64,000 nt of DNA from an uncultured Psychroserpens sp. (GTDB taxonomy: Bacteria > Bacteroidota > Bacteroidia > Flavobacteriales > Flavobacteriaceae). Location of the stretch: the NCBI GenBank assembly GCA_947489585.1, contig CANLEE010000005.1:124001-188000 (forward strand). Direction: 5' to 3'. Below are positions 48,501 through 55,832 of the stretch, piece after piece. The translations under genes were made by a program, and so were the position numbers. Under the pieces are notes generated by a model. It did no database searches. It was not told the DNA's origin and saw only the letters and a program-made list of their open reading frames with translations. Every line of letters begins with the position of its first letter. Position 1 is the first letter of the stretch.

Positions 48501-48583
48501 TTTTCGTAATAGGAGTTTGCGTTTTGCGAAAAACAGGCAAAGGTTTCAATAAAAAAAAGAAAAACTATTAAGCTAAACCTCAT
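45521..48583 (-). CDS. TPR-CHAT protein (caspase-like), periplasmic with C-terminal anchor
   Basis: 1020 residues: signal peptide (about 1-20), roughly ten TPR units (about 25-480), a helical linker, then a CHAT domain (about 700-985). The catalytic pair is visible: His at about 854 (LHLATHAEIDK) and Cys at about 895 (VLSACETGFGK), followed by the conserved FQYAGVSSTVMSLWKV and HPFYWSGFV. A C-terminal helix (about 997-1013) and basic tail (YRYRLKKKN) anchor it. CHAT domains are caspase-relative cysteine proteases. In this locus it could cleave the periplasmic part of the membrane TPR protein, but no substrate is shown. The 3' end overlaps the tail-fibre-like gene by 4 bases. Confidence 0.9.
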   Translation of the reverse strand: MRFSLIVFLFFIETFACFSQNANSYYENALEHYNTEVYEQALENFQIAKTQFLNERSTLKVVSCLSYISKIKSLQSDYKSALDFSVEALSHLKRSAINNDSIYAELMSEKALSLKSLGEFQQAYSVSDSLINRLNKKKNTTKYLANAYQIKSRIEIDLGAYNNAINSAKMALMYSNKLDQERKAALLNIIGVGFYFKEQLDSASYYYNESYKIKLDIKADNYQLAIATCNIGIVQEMLGEYDNAIALYNKSVQYDLLDRGEDVGILSDVYVALSNTYFKKNDLEKAEEFANKALRIAIKKYGENSPKTSFVYVSYANIFELKGDYEKNIEYINKALNIRRKTYGNNHRWTAESLLSISESQIEIERYDEAEKNYNEAITIAKSNNNNLVLAYAEMGLGYLYTKTNRYDLAEEFLKASKTKFIKSYGNYHSTHLSALMYEAENYFAKGALEKALQIIEIVKDNAINSNLFYRLDALTLELDIALRYYNDASNAELLKKCIDHIDEAKQMLFSIRKDYPTSKSKIHINNSMNDFVAKAIEASYILYNNTQKLIYAEKAFGLSELNRSSALVSGIQDVRFKKMANVPEILLKKENKLNHELASLKKEIYYEENEDEPDVKYLNELLSKQLICRTALDSLFTKIEKEHPKYYQLKYSDKMVSFKELQTHILNDDETVIEYFLTEDQVYVFTISKSKINFMELSKAQDIQSVLQVFRERLNKRENLTEQSKTLYELLIKELDVNTKRLIIIPDKELNHLPFEALIKEDTFLIEDYIICYSGSASLLKTQQDDFFNFKFTTNWVGFAPEFRSKNQLSSNKTEIEAVARLMKGNMFLGKQATIENFKKSTQNSSILHLATHAEIDKINPLYSKLIFAQDSTLTASDIYTLPINAELAVLSACETGFGKLEKSEGVMSMSRAFQYAGVSSTVMSLWKVPDQETAKLMESFYKHLKAGNSKDKALKKAKTEYLKATDDATLRHPFYWSGFVISGDVSPISNATNLFYYILVGSLLMLFMWYRYRLKKKN

Positions 48584-48634
48584 ATAGAATAAATATTTAA
48601 TAAATATACTAAATGGATAGCTGTTTAATAAGAC

Positions 48635-49204
48635 TTACCGCTTATGTTTTTTAGCAACCTTTTCCAGTTCTGTATACCAATCTTCACCAAACTTTCTTAT
48701 TAGTGCTTCTTTTACGAATTTGTAAACAGGAACTTGTAATTCTTTTCCTAAAGTACAGGCATCATCACAAATATCCCATTTATCATAATTGACTGCTGAG
48801 AATTCTGAATAATCCTTAACTCGAATAGGGTATAAATGACAAGAGACTGGTTTTTTCCAAGAAACTTCACCTTGATTATAGGCTTCTTCTATACCGCAGA
48901 GCGCTGTTTTTTTATCATCAAAAATCACATAGGCACAGTCGGCATTATTAATCAATGGTGTTTCAAAATCACCAAAAGCTGTAGTAATGTGTGTGCCTTG
49001 TTTTTCAATAGCCTCAATGCCTTCTTTACGTAAAAAGGGTTTAACCTTAGGGTAGATATCTTTTAGAATTTGTACTTCTTGAGCATCAAGAGGTGCACCA
49101 GCATCACCATCAATACAGCAAGCGCCTTTACATGCCGATAAATTGCACACAAAATCTTTTTCTATAATAGCTTCTGAAACTATGGTTTTTCCTAACTGAA
49201 ACAT
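48635..49204 (-). CDS. DUF3109 / YkgJ-type cysteine-cluster protein
   Basis: 189 residues with a Cys-rich pattern suited to a metal cluster: VCNLSACKGACCIDGD at the N-terminus, NNADCAYVI and ALCGIEE in the middle, SCHLYPI, then DICDDACTLGK near the end. This matches DUF3109, a widespread Bacteroidota family of the zinc/iron-chelating CxxCxxxCC group. Function unknown. Divergent from marC with a -7 element of its own at 49233-49240. Confidence 0.87.
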   Translation of the reverse strand: MFQLGKTIVSEAIIEKDFVCNLSACKGACCIDGDAGAPLDAQEVQILKDIYPKVKPFLRKEGIEAIEKQGTHITTAFGDFETPLINNADCAYVIFDDKKTALCGIEEAYNQGEVSWKKPVSCHLYPIRVKDYSEFSAVNYDKWDICDDACTLGKELQVPVYKFVKEALIRKFGEDWYTELEKVAKKHKR

Positions 49205-49232
49205 GCTTTTTCTCTACTGAAAAGATAAGTAA

Positions 49233-49240
49233 CAAAAGTA
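49233..49240 (-). promoter_or_regulatory. -7 element before the DUF3109 gene
   Basis: TACTTTTG on the minus strand, 28 bases from the ATG. No TTG box at consensus distance. Confidence 0.4.
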
Positions 49241-49286
49241 ATTAAACTTTACGATTATTTAATGTTATAAATCTGTAATAAAGAAC

Positions 49287-49294
49287 TACTTTTG
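49287..49294 (+). promoter_or_regulatory. -7 element before the marC-like gene
   Basis: TACTTTTG on the plus strand, 17 bases before the ATG at 49312. Together with 49233-49240 it makes a compact divergent promoter region. Confidence 0.4.
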
Positions 49295-49311
49295 CCGAAA
49301 ATTTAGTACTC

Positions 49312-49905
49312 ATGGATATTCAATTAAATATAAAAGAGATCTTTACGGCATTTATGATCTTATTTGCAGTAATTGATATTATTGGAAACATTCCCATTAT
49401 CATTGATTTACGTAAAAAAGTAGGTCATATACAAAGTGAAAAAGCCTCTATAATTGCTGGTATCATTATGGTGTTCTTTTTATTTTTAGGAAAATCGATT
49501 CTATCACTTTTAGGAGTTGGTGTCAACTCATTTGCTGTAGCTGGTGCTTTCATTTTATTTTTTATTGCACTAGAAATGATTTTAGGTATCACCTTATATA
49601 AACAAGATGAAGATGCAGCATTAACAGCTTCAGTATTTCCACTAGCATTTCCTTTAATTGCTGGTCCAGGAAGTTTAACTACCTTATTATCACTAAGAGC
49701 CGAATTTAGAATTGAGAATATCATTATTGCTGTAATACTAAATGTTATTATTATCTTTATTGTATTAAAAACCTCATCAAAAATCGAACGCTTAATTGGG
49801 CAAAATGGAATCAATATTATACGTAAAGTATTTGGTGTTATTTTGCTAGCTATCGCTGTAAAGTTATTTGCTCATAATATCAAAGCACTTTTTGAACTCG
49901 CTTAA
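49312..49905 (+). CDS. MarC family membrane protein
   Basis: 197 residues, six predicted spans, with family landmarks FMILFAVIDIIGNIPIIIDL at the start and LAFPLIAGPGSLTTLLSL in the middle. MarC proteins have no proven function; the older link to multiple antibiotic resistance was not confirmed. It heads a short operon with a small membrane protein and an FAD protein. Confidence 0.92.
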   Translation: MDIQLNIKEIFTAFMILFAVIDIIGNIPIIIDLRKKVGHIQSEKASIIAGIIMVFFLFLGKSILSLLGVGVNSFAVAGAFILFFIALEMILGITLYKQDEDAALTASVFPLAFPLIAGPGSLTTLLSLRAEFRIENIIIAVILNVIIIFIVLKTSSKIERLIGQNGINIIRKVFGVILLAIAVKLFAHNIKALFELA

Positions 49906-49914
49906 TTAATACAA

Positions 49915-50118
49915 ATGAAATATTTTACCATTTTAATGACAATTATAGCATTAGGGCTTATCATTTACAATGCAACAAAGCTTGATTTTGACAATCTATT
50001 TGAAGGCAAAAGTATTATTGCATTAATTACGATTCTAGCCTCACTTTGCGCTATTGCCTTATTACAAGTTTTACGGTTATCTAAACGTGTAGATCAAAAA
50101 CTAAAAGGACGCAATTAG
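49915..50118 (+). CDS. small two-span membrane protein
   Basis: 67 residues with two hydrophobic helices (about 2-19 and 33-53) and a basic tail (LRLSKRVDQKLKGRN). It is 9 bases after marC and 3 before the FAD protein, so the three are co-transcribed. No family recognised. Confidence 0.7.
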   Translation: MKYFTILMTIIALGLIIYNATKLDFDNLFEGKSIIALITILASLCAIALLQVLRLSKRVDQKLKGRN

Positions 50119-50121
50119 CAT

Positions 50122-50727
50122 ATGATTTACGATGCTTTTATAATTGGTGGTGGAGCAGCTGGCATGTCTTGCGCTTTAGTTTTAGGTTCTGCTAAACCAA
50201 AACCTTATGCAGCACAAAAACGTGTTGCTATTGTTATGCATCAACGTACTTCACACTTACAAAGTGCTTTATTTAATAATGTTTTAGGATTATCCCCTGG
50301 AACATTAGGTGCCGATATTTTAGAACGTGGGAAAACACAACTCAGCAACTTATATCCTCATATCGAACAAATTGAAAGTGAAAAAGTAAAATCTGTACGA
50401 TCGTCAATAGATGGTTATACAATTATAACCAACAAAGATGTTTATACATCTAAAACTGTTGTTATTGCTGTAGGTTATACTAACCTTCTCACAATAAAAG
50501 GGCTTGAAGATTATATAGAACCTCACCCGAGATCAGCCATTGAAAAAGAGCGTATTTGGTTAAAAAATGACAACCATTTGATAGCAGAAGGATTGTTTGT
50601 TGCAGGAACTTTAGCTGGCTGGAGAAGTCAATTTGCGATTGCCTCTGGAAGTGGTGCACAAGTGGCAACAGATATTCTAACACTTTGGAATAATGGCAAG
50701 CACACTAAAGTGCATGATAAAATTTAG
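50122..50727 (+). CDS. FAD-dependent pyridine-nucleotide-disulphide-type oxidoreductase, short form
   Basis: 201 residues: FAD Rossmann motif at the N-terminus (FIIGGGAAGMSCALVLGSA) and the C-terminal FAD motif (EGLFVAGTLAGWRSQFAIASGSGAQVA). There is no second (NAD(P)H) Rossmann domain and no CxxC, so it is not thioredoxin reductase; residues equivalent to those would be expected in the missing middle. Similar short forms occur in related flavobacteria. Electron donor and acceptor unknown. Its end overlaps the S41 protease by 4 bases (TTAG). Confidence 0.8.
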   Translation: MIYDAFIIGGGAAGMSCALVLGSAKPKPYAAQKRVAIVMHQRTSHLQSALFNNVLGLSPGTLGADILERGKTQLSNLYPHIEQIESEKVKSVRSSIDGYTIITNKDVYTSKTVVIAVGYTNLLTIKGLEDYIEPHPRSAIEKERIWLKNDNHLIAEGLFVAGTLAGWRSQFAIASGSGAQVATDILTLWNNGKHTKVHDKI

Positions 50728-52358
50728 TCCTTATTCTCTTCAGAAAGATTAACCTCAAAGTCATCGTCTTCTCTTCCACTTAAAAGAATCACTTCTTCTA
50801 TCATGCTATCTGTTTCATTTAAGATTTTTTCTGCTGTATTGCTTCCAAAAAGTTGTTGTGCTAATTCTGACTTTATGAGGCGTTGCATTTGACTATAATA
50901 GGCAACAAAGGTGATATTTGTACTTTCTTTTAAATTTACAAAGTCCTGAAATTTGACAACAATATCATCACTTACTTCAAAATTAGCTACAAAATCATCA
51001 GCCTCAACACCTTCGTAAACACTTCGATCTTTATCTAATTCTTCAAAAACAAAATTGCTAATGTATTCGCGACGTTTTAGATAATTTAAAGTTTCATTCT
51101 GAGCCGACGTGTTTAAGGGTACAAAAATATCTGGAATGATTCCACCTCCACCATAAACGACCTTTCCTTCAGGGGTTTTAAATTTTAGAGAATCGGCTAT
51201 TTCAATACTTTCCGGGTTTTCTAGTTCGCCACTACTCAATCGCTTGTAATAGTCATTGTAGTAGGCATTACTTTTACCATTATCATATGGTCTTTGAATA
51301 GAGCGCCCTGTAGGTGTATAATATCGAGATACTGTTAATCGAACTGCACTTCCATCGCCTAAAGACATTTCACGTTGCACTAACCCTTTACCATAACTAC
51401 GTCGCCCAATGATAGTTCCTTTATCATTATCTTGTAATGCTCCTGCTACAATCTCACTTGCTGATGCTGAACTTTCGTTAATCAATATATAAATTTCACC
51501 TTCTTCAAAATCACCTCGACGTGTCGCAAAACTATTTTCTCTTTTACCTGTTTTATTTTTAGTAAATAATATAAGTTTATCATCTTCTAGAAACTCATCA
51601 ACGATTTGCTCGGCTATCCCTAAAAACCCACCTGGATTATCACGTAAATCTAAAGCTAACTGTGTAGCACCTTGATCTTGAAGTTGGTCTAATGCACGCT
51701 TAAATTCTTTATAGGTCGATTCGGCAAAGCGATTAATTTTTATATACCCTAGATTATCAGTAAGCATATAAGCTGCATCAACACTTTGTATAGGAACAAC
51801 ATCACGTTTTACTTTAAAATTCAGCAATTCATCTTCTCCTTTTCTATATACCGAAAGCCTAACTTTAGAGCCTTTTTCACCTTTAAGTTTTGCTATGATA
51901 TCAGCATTACTCCATTCCTTTCCGAAGATAGAATCACCATCAGCCATGAGAATGCGATCACCAGCTTTAATGCCTGCTTTTTCACTTGGTCCTCCTTTGA
52001 TGGTTCTAATAACTGTAATGGTATCGTTATAGGTATAAAAATTAACGCCTAAACCTACAAAATCACCTTTCATATTATTAGTAACACGCTCTAATTCACT
52101 CTTAGGAATATAGGTAGAATGTGGATCGAGATTATCTAAAATACCATTTACCGTAACATCAACAATACTATCGGTATTAATATCATCAACGTATTCATAG
52201 TCTATGTAATCAATAAGTCTATTGAGTTTGTCTTTTTTACTATTAGAGGTAAATAAACGGTCAGAAGTATCAGAAAAATTCAATTTTCCGCCAATAAAAA
52301 CGCCAGCTGCAATAGCAACTCCAATAATAAGCGGTATGTATTTTTTATCAAATGTCAT
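50724..52358 (-). CDS. S41 family C-terminal processing peptidase (CtpA/Prc-like)
   Basis: 544 residues with an N-terminal membrane anchor (about 7-25), a PDZ domain (about 90-170: GGPSEKAGIKAGDRILMADG) and the S41 domain with Asp-Asn-Pro-Gly-Gly (DLRDNPGGFLGIAE), the nucleophile region INESSASASEIVAGAL and the Lys of the Ser-Lys dyad (GRRSYGKGLVQ). A long C-terminal tail is acidic. It acts in the periplasm on C-termini or misfolded proteins. The dCMP deaminase stop is adjacent (0 gap), so both are co-transcribed. Confidence 0.93.
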   Translation of the reverse strand: MTFDKKYIPLIIGVAIAAGVFIGGKLNFSDTSDRLFTSNSKKDKLNRLIDYIDYEYVDDINTDSIVDVTVNGILDNLDPHSTYIPKSELERVTNNMKGDFVGLGVNFYTYNDTITVIRTIKGGPSEKAGIKAGDRILMADGDSIFGKEWSNADIIAKLKGEKGSKVRLSVYRKGEDELLNFKVKRDVVPIQSVDAAYMLTDNLGYIKINRFAESTYKEFKRALDQLQDQGATQLALDLRDNPGGFLGIAEQIVDEFLEDDKLILFTKNKTGKRENSFATRRGDFEEGEIYILINESSASASEIVAGALQDNDKGTIIGRRSYGKGLVQREMSLGDGSAVRLTVSRYYTPTGRSIQRPYDNGKSNAYYNDYYKRLSSGELENPESIEIADSLKFKTPEGKVVYGGGGIIPDIFVPLNTSAQNETLNYLKRREYISNFVFEELDKDRSVYEGVEADDFVANFEVSDDIVVKFQDFVNLKESTNITFVAYYSQMQRLIKSELAQQLFGSNTAEKILNETDSMIEEVILLSGREDDDFEVNLSEENKD

Positions 52359-52790
52359 TTATACGGTTACATCTTCTATTAGTTCTAATGCTATGCCTGC
52401 CTTTTCTAAAAATTCTATTCCTGAACAGTCTTTATACGCTTCATGGTATACCACTCTAACAATTCCTGCTTGATGAATAAGTTTACTACATTCTTTACAA
52501 GGAGACAAGGTTATATACAAAGTAGCACCCTTACAGGATTGTGTTGATGATGCAACTTTTAAAATCGCATTGGCTTCAGCATGTAATACATACCATTTTG
52601 TGTAGCCTTCATCATCTTCACAATAGTTTTCAAAACCTGTTGGTGTGCCATTATAACCATCTGAAATAATCATACGATCTCTAACGATTAAAGCTCCAAC
52701 TTGTTTGCGCTTACAGTGTGATAATTTCCCCCATTCTTTGGCAATCCTTAAATATGCTTTATCGTATCTTAATTGCTTTTGTTTTGACAT
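52359..52790 (-). CDS. dCMP deaminase family protein
   Basis: 143 residues of the cytidine/dCMP-deaminase fold with zinc motifs LHAEANAIL (His, Glu) and SPCKECSKLI (two Cys), plus GYNGTPTGFENYCEDDEGY, the region that distinguishes dCMP/ComE-type enzymes from TadA. Converts dCMP to dUMP for dTTP synthesis. Transcribed together with the downstream S41 protease (stop and start adjoin). Confidence 0.9.
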   Translation of the reverse strand: MSKQKQLRYDKAYLRIAKEWGKLSHCKRKQVGALIVRDRMIISDGYNGTPTGFENYCEDDEGYTKWYVLHAEANAILKVASSTQSCKGATLYITLSPCKECSKLIHQAGIVRVVYHEAYKDCSGIEFLEKAGIALELIEDVTV

Positions 52791-52947
52791 GTATTAGGTT
52801 TAATATTGCTGATTATTTCTTCAGAAATATCTGCATCGCCATTAAGGCTATATTTCAAATGTAATAATTATTCAAAATGTAGGGCGTGTTTTAAGACTTT
52901 CATAACGTTAAAGTTTTATCAAAACTTCTATTGAAATATGATTTCAA

Positions 52948-53538
52948 TTAGCTAAAAAAATTGCTATGAATTAACATTGGCAAGACAAAACCGACAACTA
53001 TGGCCGAAATCACCATGACCCAATCACGTTTAGAAAATCTAAAAATTGTCTGACAAAGGAAACTCAAAAAGACAACGATAAAAGCCACTACAATTTGACC
53101 AACTTCAATACCTAAGCCTATTTCTAGTAATGCTAAAAGTTTGTTTTCAGAATTAGAAATCATCTTTTCAAATGTATCTACAAATCCTAAACCGTGGATT
53201 AATCCAAAAAATAGCGTTGTAAAAAACAGCAATCCAACAGTCTTTCCATGTGATTTTTTTCCAGCAGTAAAGACATTAAACAAGGCCACAACTAAAATGG
53301 TTAGTGGAATTAAAAATTCTATCAATTTAGGATTAACACGAAGAACATCATACGTTGTTAAAGTCAAAGACATACAATGACCAAGCATAAAAACTGTAAT
53401 TAAAAGAAGTACACGTTTCCAATCTTTAAATAGATACGGAACGGCTAATACGATTAAGAATAAAATATGATCGTAAGCATTAAGATGAAGGACGTGGTAG
53501 ACACCATCTTGAAAATTTGACAGAAAATTGTCAATCAT
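52948..53538 (-). CDS. HupE/UreJ-like membrane protein
   Basis: 196 residues, about six spans, with the family landmarks HVLHLNAYDHILFLIVLAVP (near 17-36) and LFFGLIHGLGFVDTFEKM (His in GLIHGLGF). HupE/UreJ proteins are linked to nickel uptake, but the flavobacterial group of this type has no nickel enzyme beside it here, so metal specificity is open. Confidence 0.85.
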   Translation of the reverse strand: MIDNFLSNFQDGVYHVLHLNAYDHILFLIVLAVPYLFKDWKRVLLLITVFMLGHCMSLTLTTYDVLRVNPKLIEFLIPLTILVVALFNVFTAGKKSHGKTVGLLFFTTLFFGLIHGLGFVDTFEKMISNSENKLLALLEIGLGIEVGQIVVAFIVVFLSFLCQTIFRFSKRDWVMVISAIVVGFVLPMLIHSNFFS

Positions 53539-53563
53539 AGTAATTTTTATATTTGGGTTGAAC

Positions 53564-53571
53564 CAAAGTTA
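53564..53571 (-). promoter_or_regulatory. -7 element before the HupE/UreJ-like gene
   Basis: TAACTTTG on the minus strand, 25 bases from the ATG; no TTG box at the expected distance. Confidence 0.35.
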
Positions 53572-53811
53572 CGTTTTATAATTGATAATGAAAAAAGGCT
53601 TTAACATCTCTATTAAAGCCATAAACTCATTATATTGATCTATTCTCAAAATTAACTAAAGTCGTTTGACAACATAAATAACCTGAAACGATCTTAAAGA
53701 ATTTAACGGTTTGCTAATCAAAATGATTTAAACAATTGATTTTTGTGACTAAATACTTTTATTATAGAAATATAATTATGACATTTAAACAAGACTAAAA
53801 CTTTTATTATT

Positions 53812-55035
53812 GTGTTAAAAGCATCATCTCTAAGCAATGCCATTTTTGTTTGTTTAATGATTTCGGTATTCTCGGGATGCTTGGTGCTCATATCCCATTA
53901 TCAAAACTTATTAAATTCTAAATTAGATTTTGAAGAAACTCTAATTAATGTTAATAATGCGACATTTAAATACTATCTCAATAACTCAAATCAAATAGAG
54001 TTTAATACAAGTACAGCACTTGATATTTTCGAAAATGATATAACGACATTCACTACAAAGAAAAAATGGGGATTTTATGACATCTTATTGAGTCAAACTA
54101 TATTTAAAAATGATACAATCAATCGAATTGGTTTAATTGGGATTTTAGAACCCAATCAAAAGCGGCCTTCATTATTTGTTACCGACTATGATAAACCATT
54201 AAAATTATCTGGGAAATCTAAAGTCATTGGATTTTCAAAAGTCCCAAATGGAATTATTGAACAAGCTTACTTGAATGGGCAAGAAGGAAATAGTGTTGAG
54301 ATTAAAGGAACACAATCCTCTTCTGAGGATAAACTTCCAACGATCAAAACATCTTTGAATTTAGATATTAACGCCTATAAAATGCTAAGTCTAGAGCATT
54401 TTAAATCAAATACAATTATAAATTCATTTAGTTCTGAAACAATTGTTCTTAATGTTTCTAATAGTTCTCAATTAAGTGACGTTATTATAAAAGGAAACAT
54501 TGTTATATTCTCGACAGGAAGCATAAAACTAACCAAATCTGCTCAACTTCATGATGTTGTATTAATGGCAAACGATGTTTTAATTGAAAGTGGTTTTTCT
54601 GGAAATCTTCAAATTGTTGCAAAAAAAAATGTCATAGTAGAAGAAAATACCAATCTAAAATACCCTTCTAGCGTATATGTTAAAAACGATTTAGATTCTA
54701 TAAAAGTTCATATTAAATCTTCCTCAAAAATTGCTGGCGGCATCGTTATAGATGGCAATACTTATAAAGGATCTTTAAAAAGACAATTAATAATCGATGA
54801 AGACTCAAAAGTATATGGAAATGTGTATTGCTATGGTAAAACACAGTTGCAGGGAGACGTCATTGGACAATTATATACAGATCGCTTTTTTTTAAAAAAT
54901 CAATCTTCAGATTATGAAAACGTCATTTTAAACGGATCAATAAATGGTGATAGTTTGCCTGAAAATTTTGTTCAATTACCTATATTTAATTCAGAAAATA
55001 ACACAACTACATATGAAATTATCAAGGAGTTTTAA
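53812..55035 (+). CDS. large prepilin-like protein with beta-helix body (GspK-position candidate)
   Basis: 407 residues from a GTG start. The N-terminus MLKASSLSNAIFVCLMISVF looks like a class III signal: Lys-Ala then a helix of about 20 hydrophobic residues, but Asn replaces the conserved Glu at +5, as in GspK pseudopilins, the only ones lacking that Glu and the largest. The rest is periplasmic and, from about 215, is strands with regular turns (KGNIVIFSTGSIKLTKSAQ; KVYGNVYCYGKTQLQGDV) like a bactofilin or parallel beta-helix. First gene of the filament operon; it overlaps the next prepilin gene by 23 bases. A tip position is inferred. Confidence 0.65.
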   Translation: MLKASSLSNAIFVCLMISVFSGCLVLISHYQNLLNSKLDFEETLINVNNATFKYYLNNSNQIEFNTSTALDIFENDITTFTTKKKWGFYDILLSQTIFKNDTINRIGLIGILEPNQKRPSLFVTDYDKPLKLSGKSKVIGFSKVPNGIIEQAYLNGQEGNSVEIKGTQSSSEDKLPTIKTSLNLDINAYKMLSLEHFKSNTIINSFSSETIVLNVSNSSQLSDVIIKGNIVIFSTGSIKLTKSAQLHDVVLMANDVLIESGFSGNLQIVAKKNVIVEENTNLKYPSSVYVKNDLDSIKVHIKSSSKIAGGIVIDGNTYKGSLKRQLIIDEDSKVYGNVYCYGKTQLQGDVIGQLYTDRFFLKNQSSDYENVILNGSINGDSLPENFVQLPIFNSENNTTTYEIIKEF

Positions 55036-55351
55036 AGCGTCATCTTTGATAGAGTCAATTATAGCAATTGTCCTCATTTCAATATGTTCTCTGGTGGCGC
55101 TTACCGTTTATTTAAATGTGATTGGTCAGAATAATCCTGTCTATTACTATGAAGCAAAACACACGGTTGAAAAATTAGCAAATGAAGCTGAAAAAGCACA
55201 AGATTTTGAAGATACTAACTATAACTACAGCCAATATACTATTGAAAAAAATGTAACTATTAAAGAACAGGAACATATTGCAATAATAGATTATGTAATT
55301 ACCTCTGGAACTAAAAGTTACACCATAAAAAAACTAATTAAAATTGAATAG
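55013..55351 (+). CDS. prepilin-like protein (type II pseudopilin, GspI-like position)
   Basis: 112 residues using the ATG at 55013, which overlaps the upstream gene. An upstream opening to 54944 would add residues before the signal and is rejected. The N-terminus MKLSRSFKASSLIESIIAIV is a class III signal with Glu at +5 and Ala at -1, followed by a hydrophobic helix (IAIVLISICSLVALTV). The C-terminal 80 residues form a small alpha/beta domain. It overlaps the next gene by 8 bases. Confidence 0.75.
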   Translation: MKLSRSFKASSLIESIIAIVLISICSLVALTVYLNVIGQNNPVYYYEAKHTVEKLANEAEKAQDFEDTNYNYSQYTIEKNVTIKEQEHIAIIDYVITSGTKSYTIKKLIKIE

Positions 55352-55832
55352 AACTATTAAAATACGTGCTTTTACGCTTTTAGAATCATTAATAACATTG
55401 ATGCTTATTAGTATCATCATTGCGTTATCATATGCATTAATCAACCTTATTGGTAAGCAGTTGAGTTTATTTGAAAAGGAAAACACACAGCTATTGGAAT
55501 ATAACCTGTTTAACTCAACACTTATTAATGACATTAACAATTCAAATGATTTTACAATTGAAGACAATCATTTATTACTTGAATTTTATGACAACTCATC
55601 CATTGATTATTACATCAAAAAGAACATGGTTTTAAGAGCAACTAATAATAAACAAGACGCTTTTAATATCAATACTATCAATTATTCTTTTGTGCCAAGT
55701 ACTAGTAAAACATATCCGAAAAATTATTTAGAACTCAGGTTAAGACTTCTAAAAGACACTATTACTACGAGCTATGTTTTAAAAAAAGACAACGCCAAAT
55801 TCATCAACAAACACCTATTTAATGAAGATTGA
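55344..55832 (+). CDS. prepilin-like protein (GspJ-like position)
   Basis: 162 residues from a TTG start inside the end of the preceding gene. The class III signal is clear: MNRTIKIRA then FTLLESLITLMLISIIIAL with Glu at +5; -1 is Ala. The remainder is a beta-rich domain (FTIEDNHLLLEFYDNSSIDY). It overlaps the GspF gene by 11 bases. Assignment to the J position rests on order and size only. Confidence 0.75.
   Translation: MNRTIKIRAFTLLESLITLMLISIIIALSYALINLIGKQLSLFEKENTQLLEYNLFNSTLINDINNSNDFTIEDNHLLLEFYDNSSIDYYIKKNMVLRATNNKQDAFNINTINYSFVPSTSKTYPKNYLELRLRLLKDTITTSYVLKKDNAKFINKHLFNED

Noticed and set aside
41136..48583. Type III-E CRISPR (gRAMP/craspase) locus
   Set aside because: TPR-CHAT and a sigma factor are shared themes, but there is no gRAMP, no repeat array and the CHAT protein is periplasmic.
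50122..50727. Truncated thioredoxin reductase pseudogene
   Set aside because: The short protein has both FAD motifs, an intact operon position and no frame damage, so it is a genuine short family form rather than a pseudogene.
54944..55012. Longer reading for the second prepilin from 54944
   Set aside because: It would place 23 unrelated residues before a normal class III signal; the ATG at 55013 gives the standard short basic leader.
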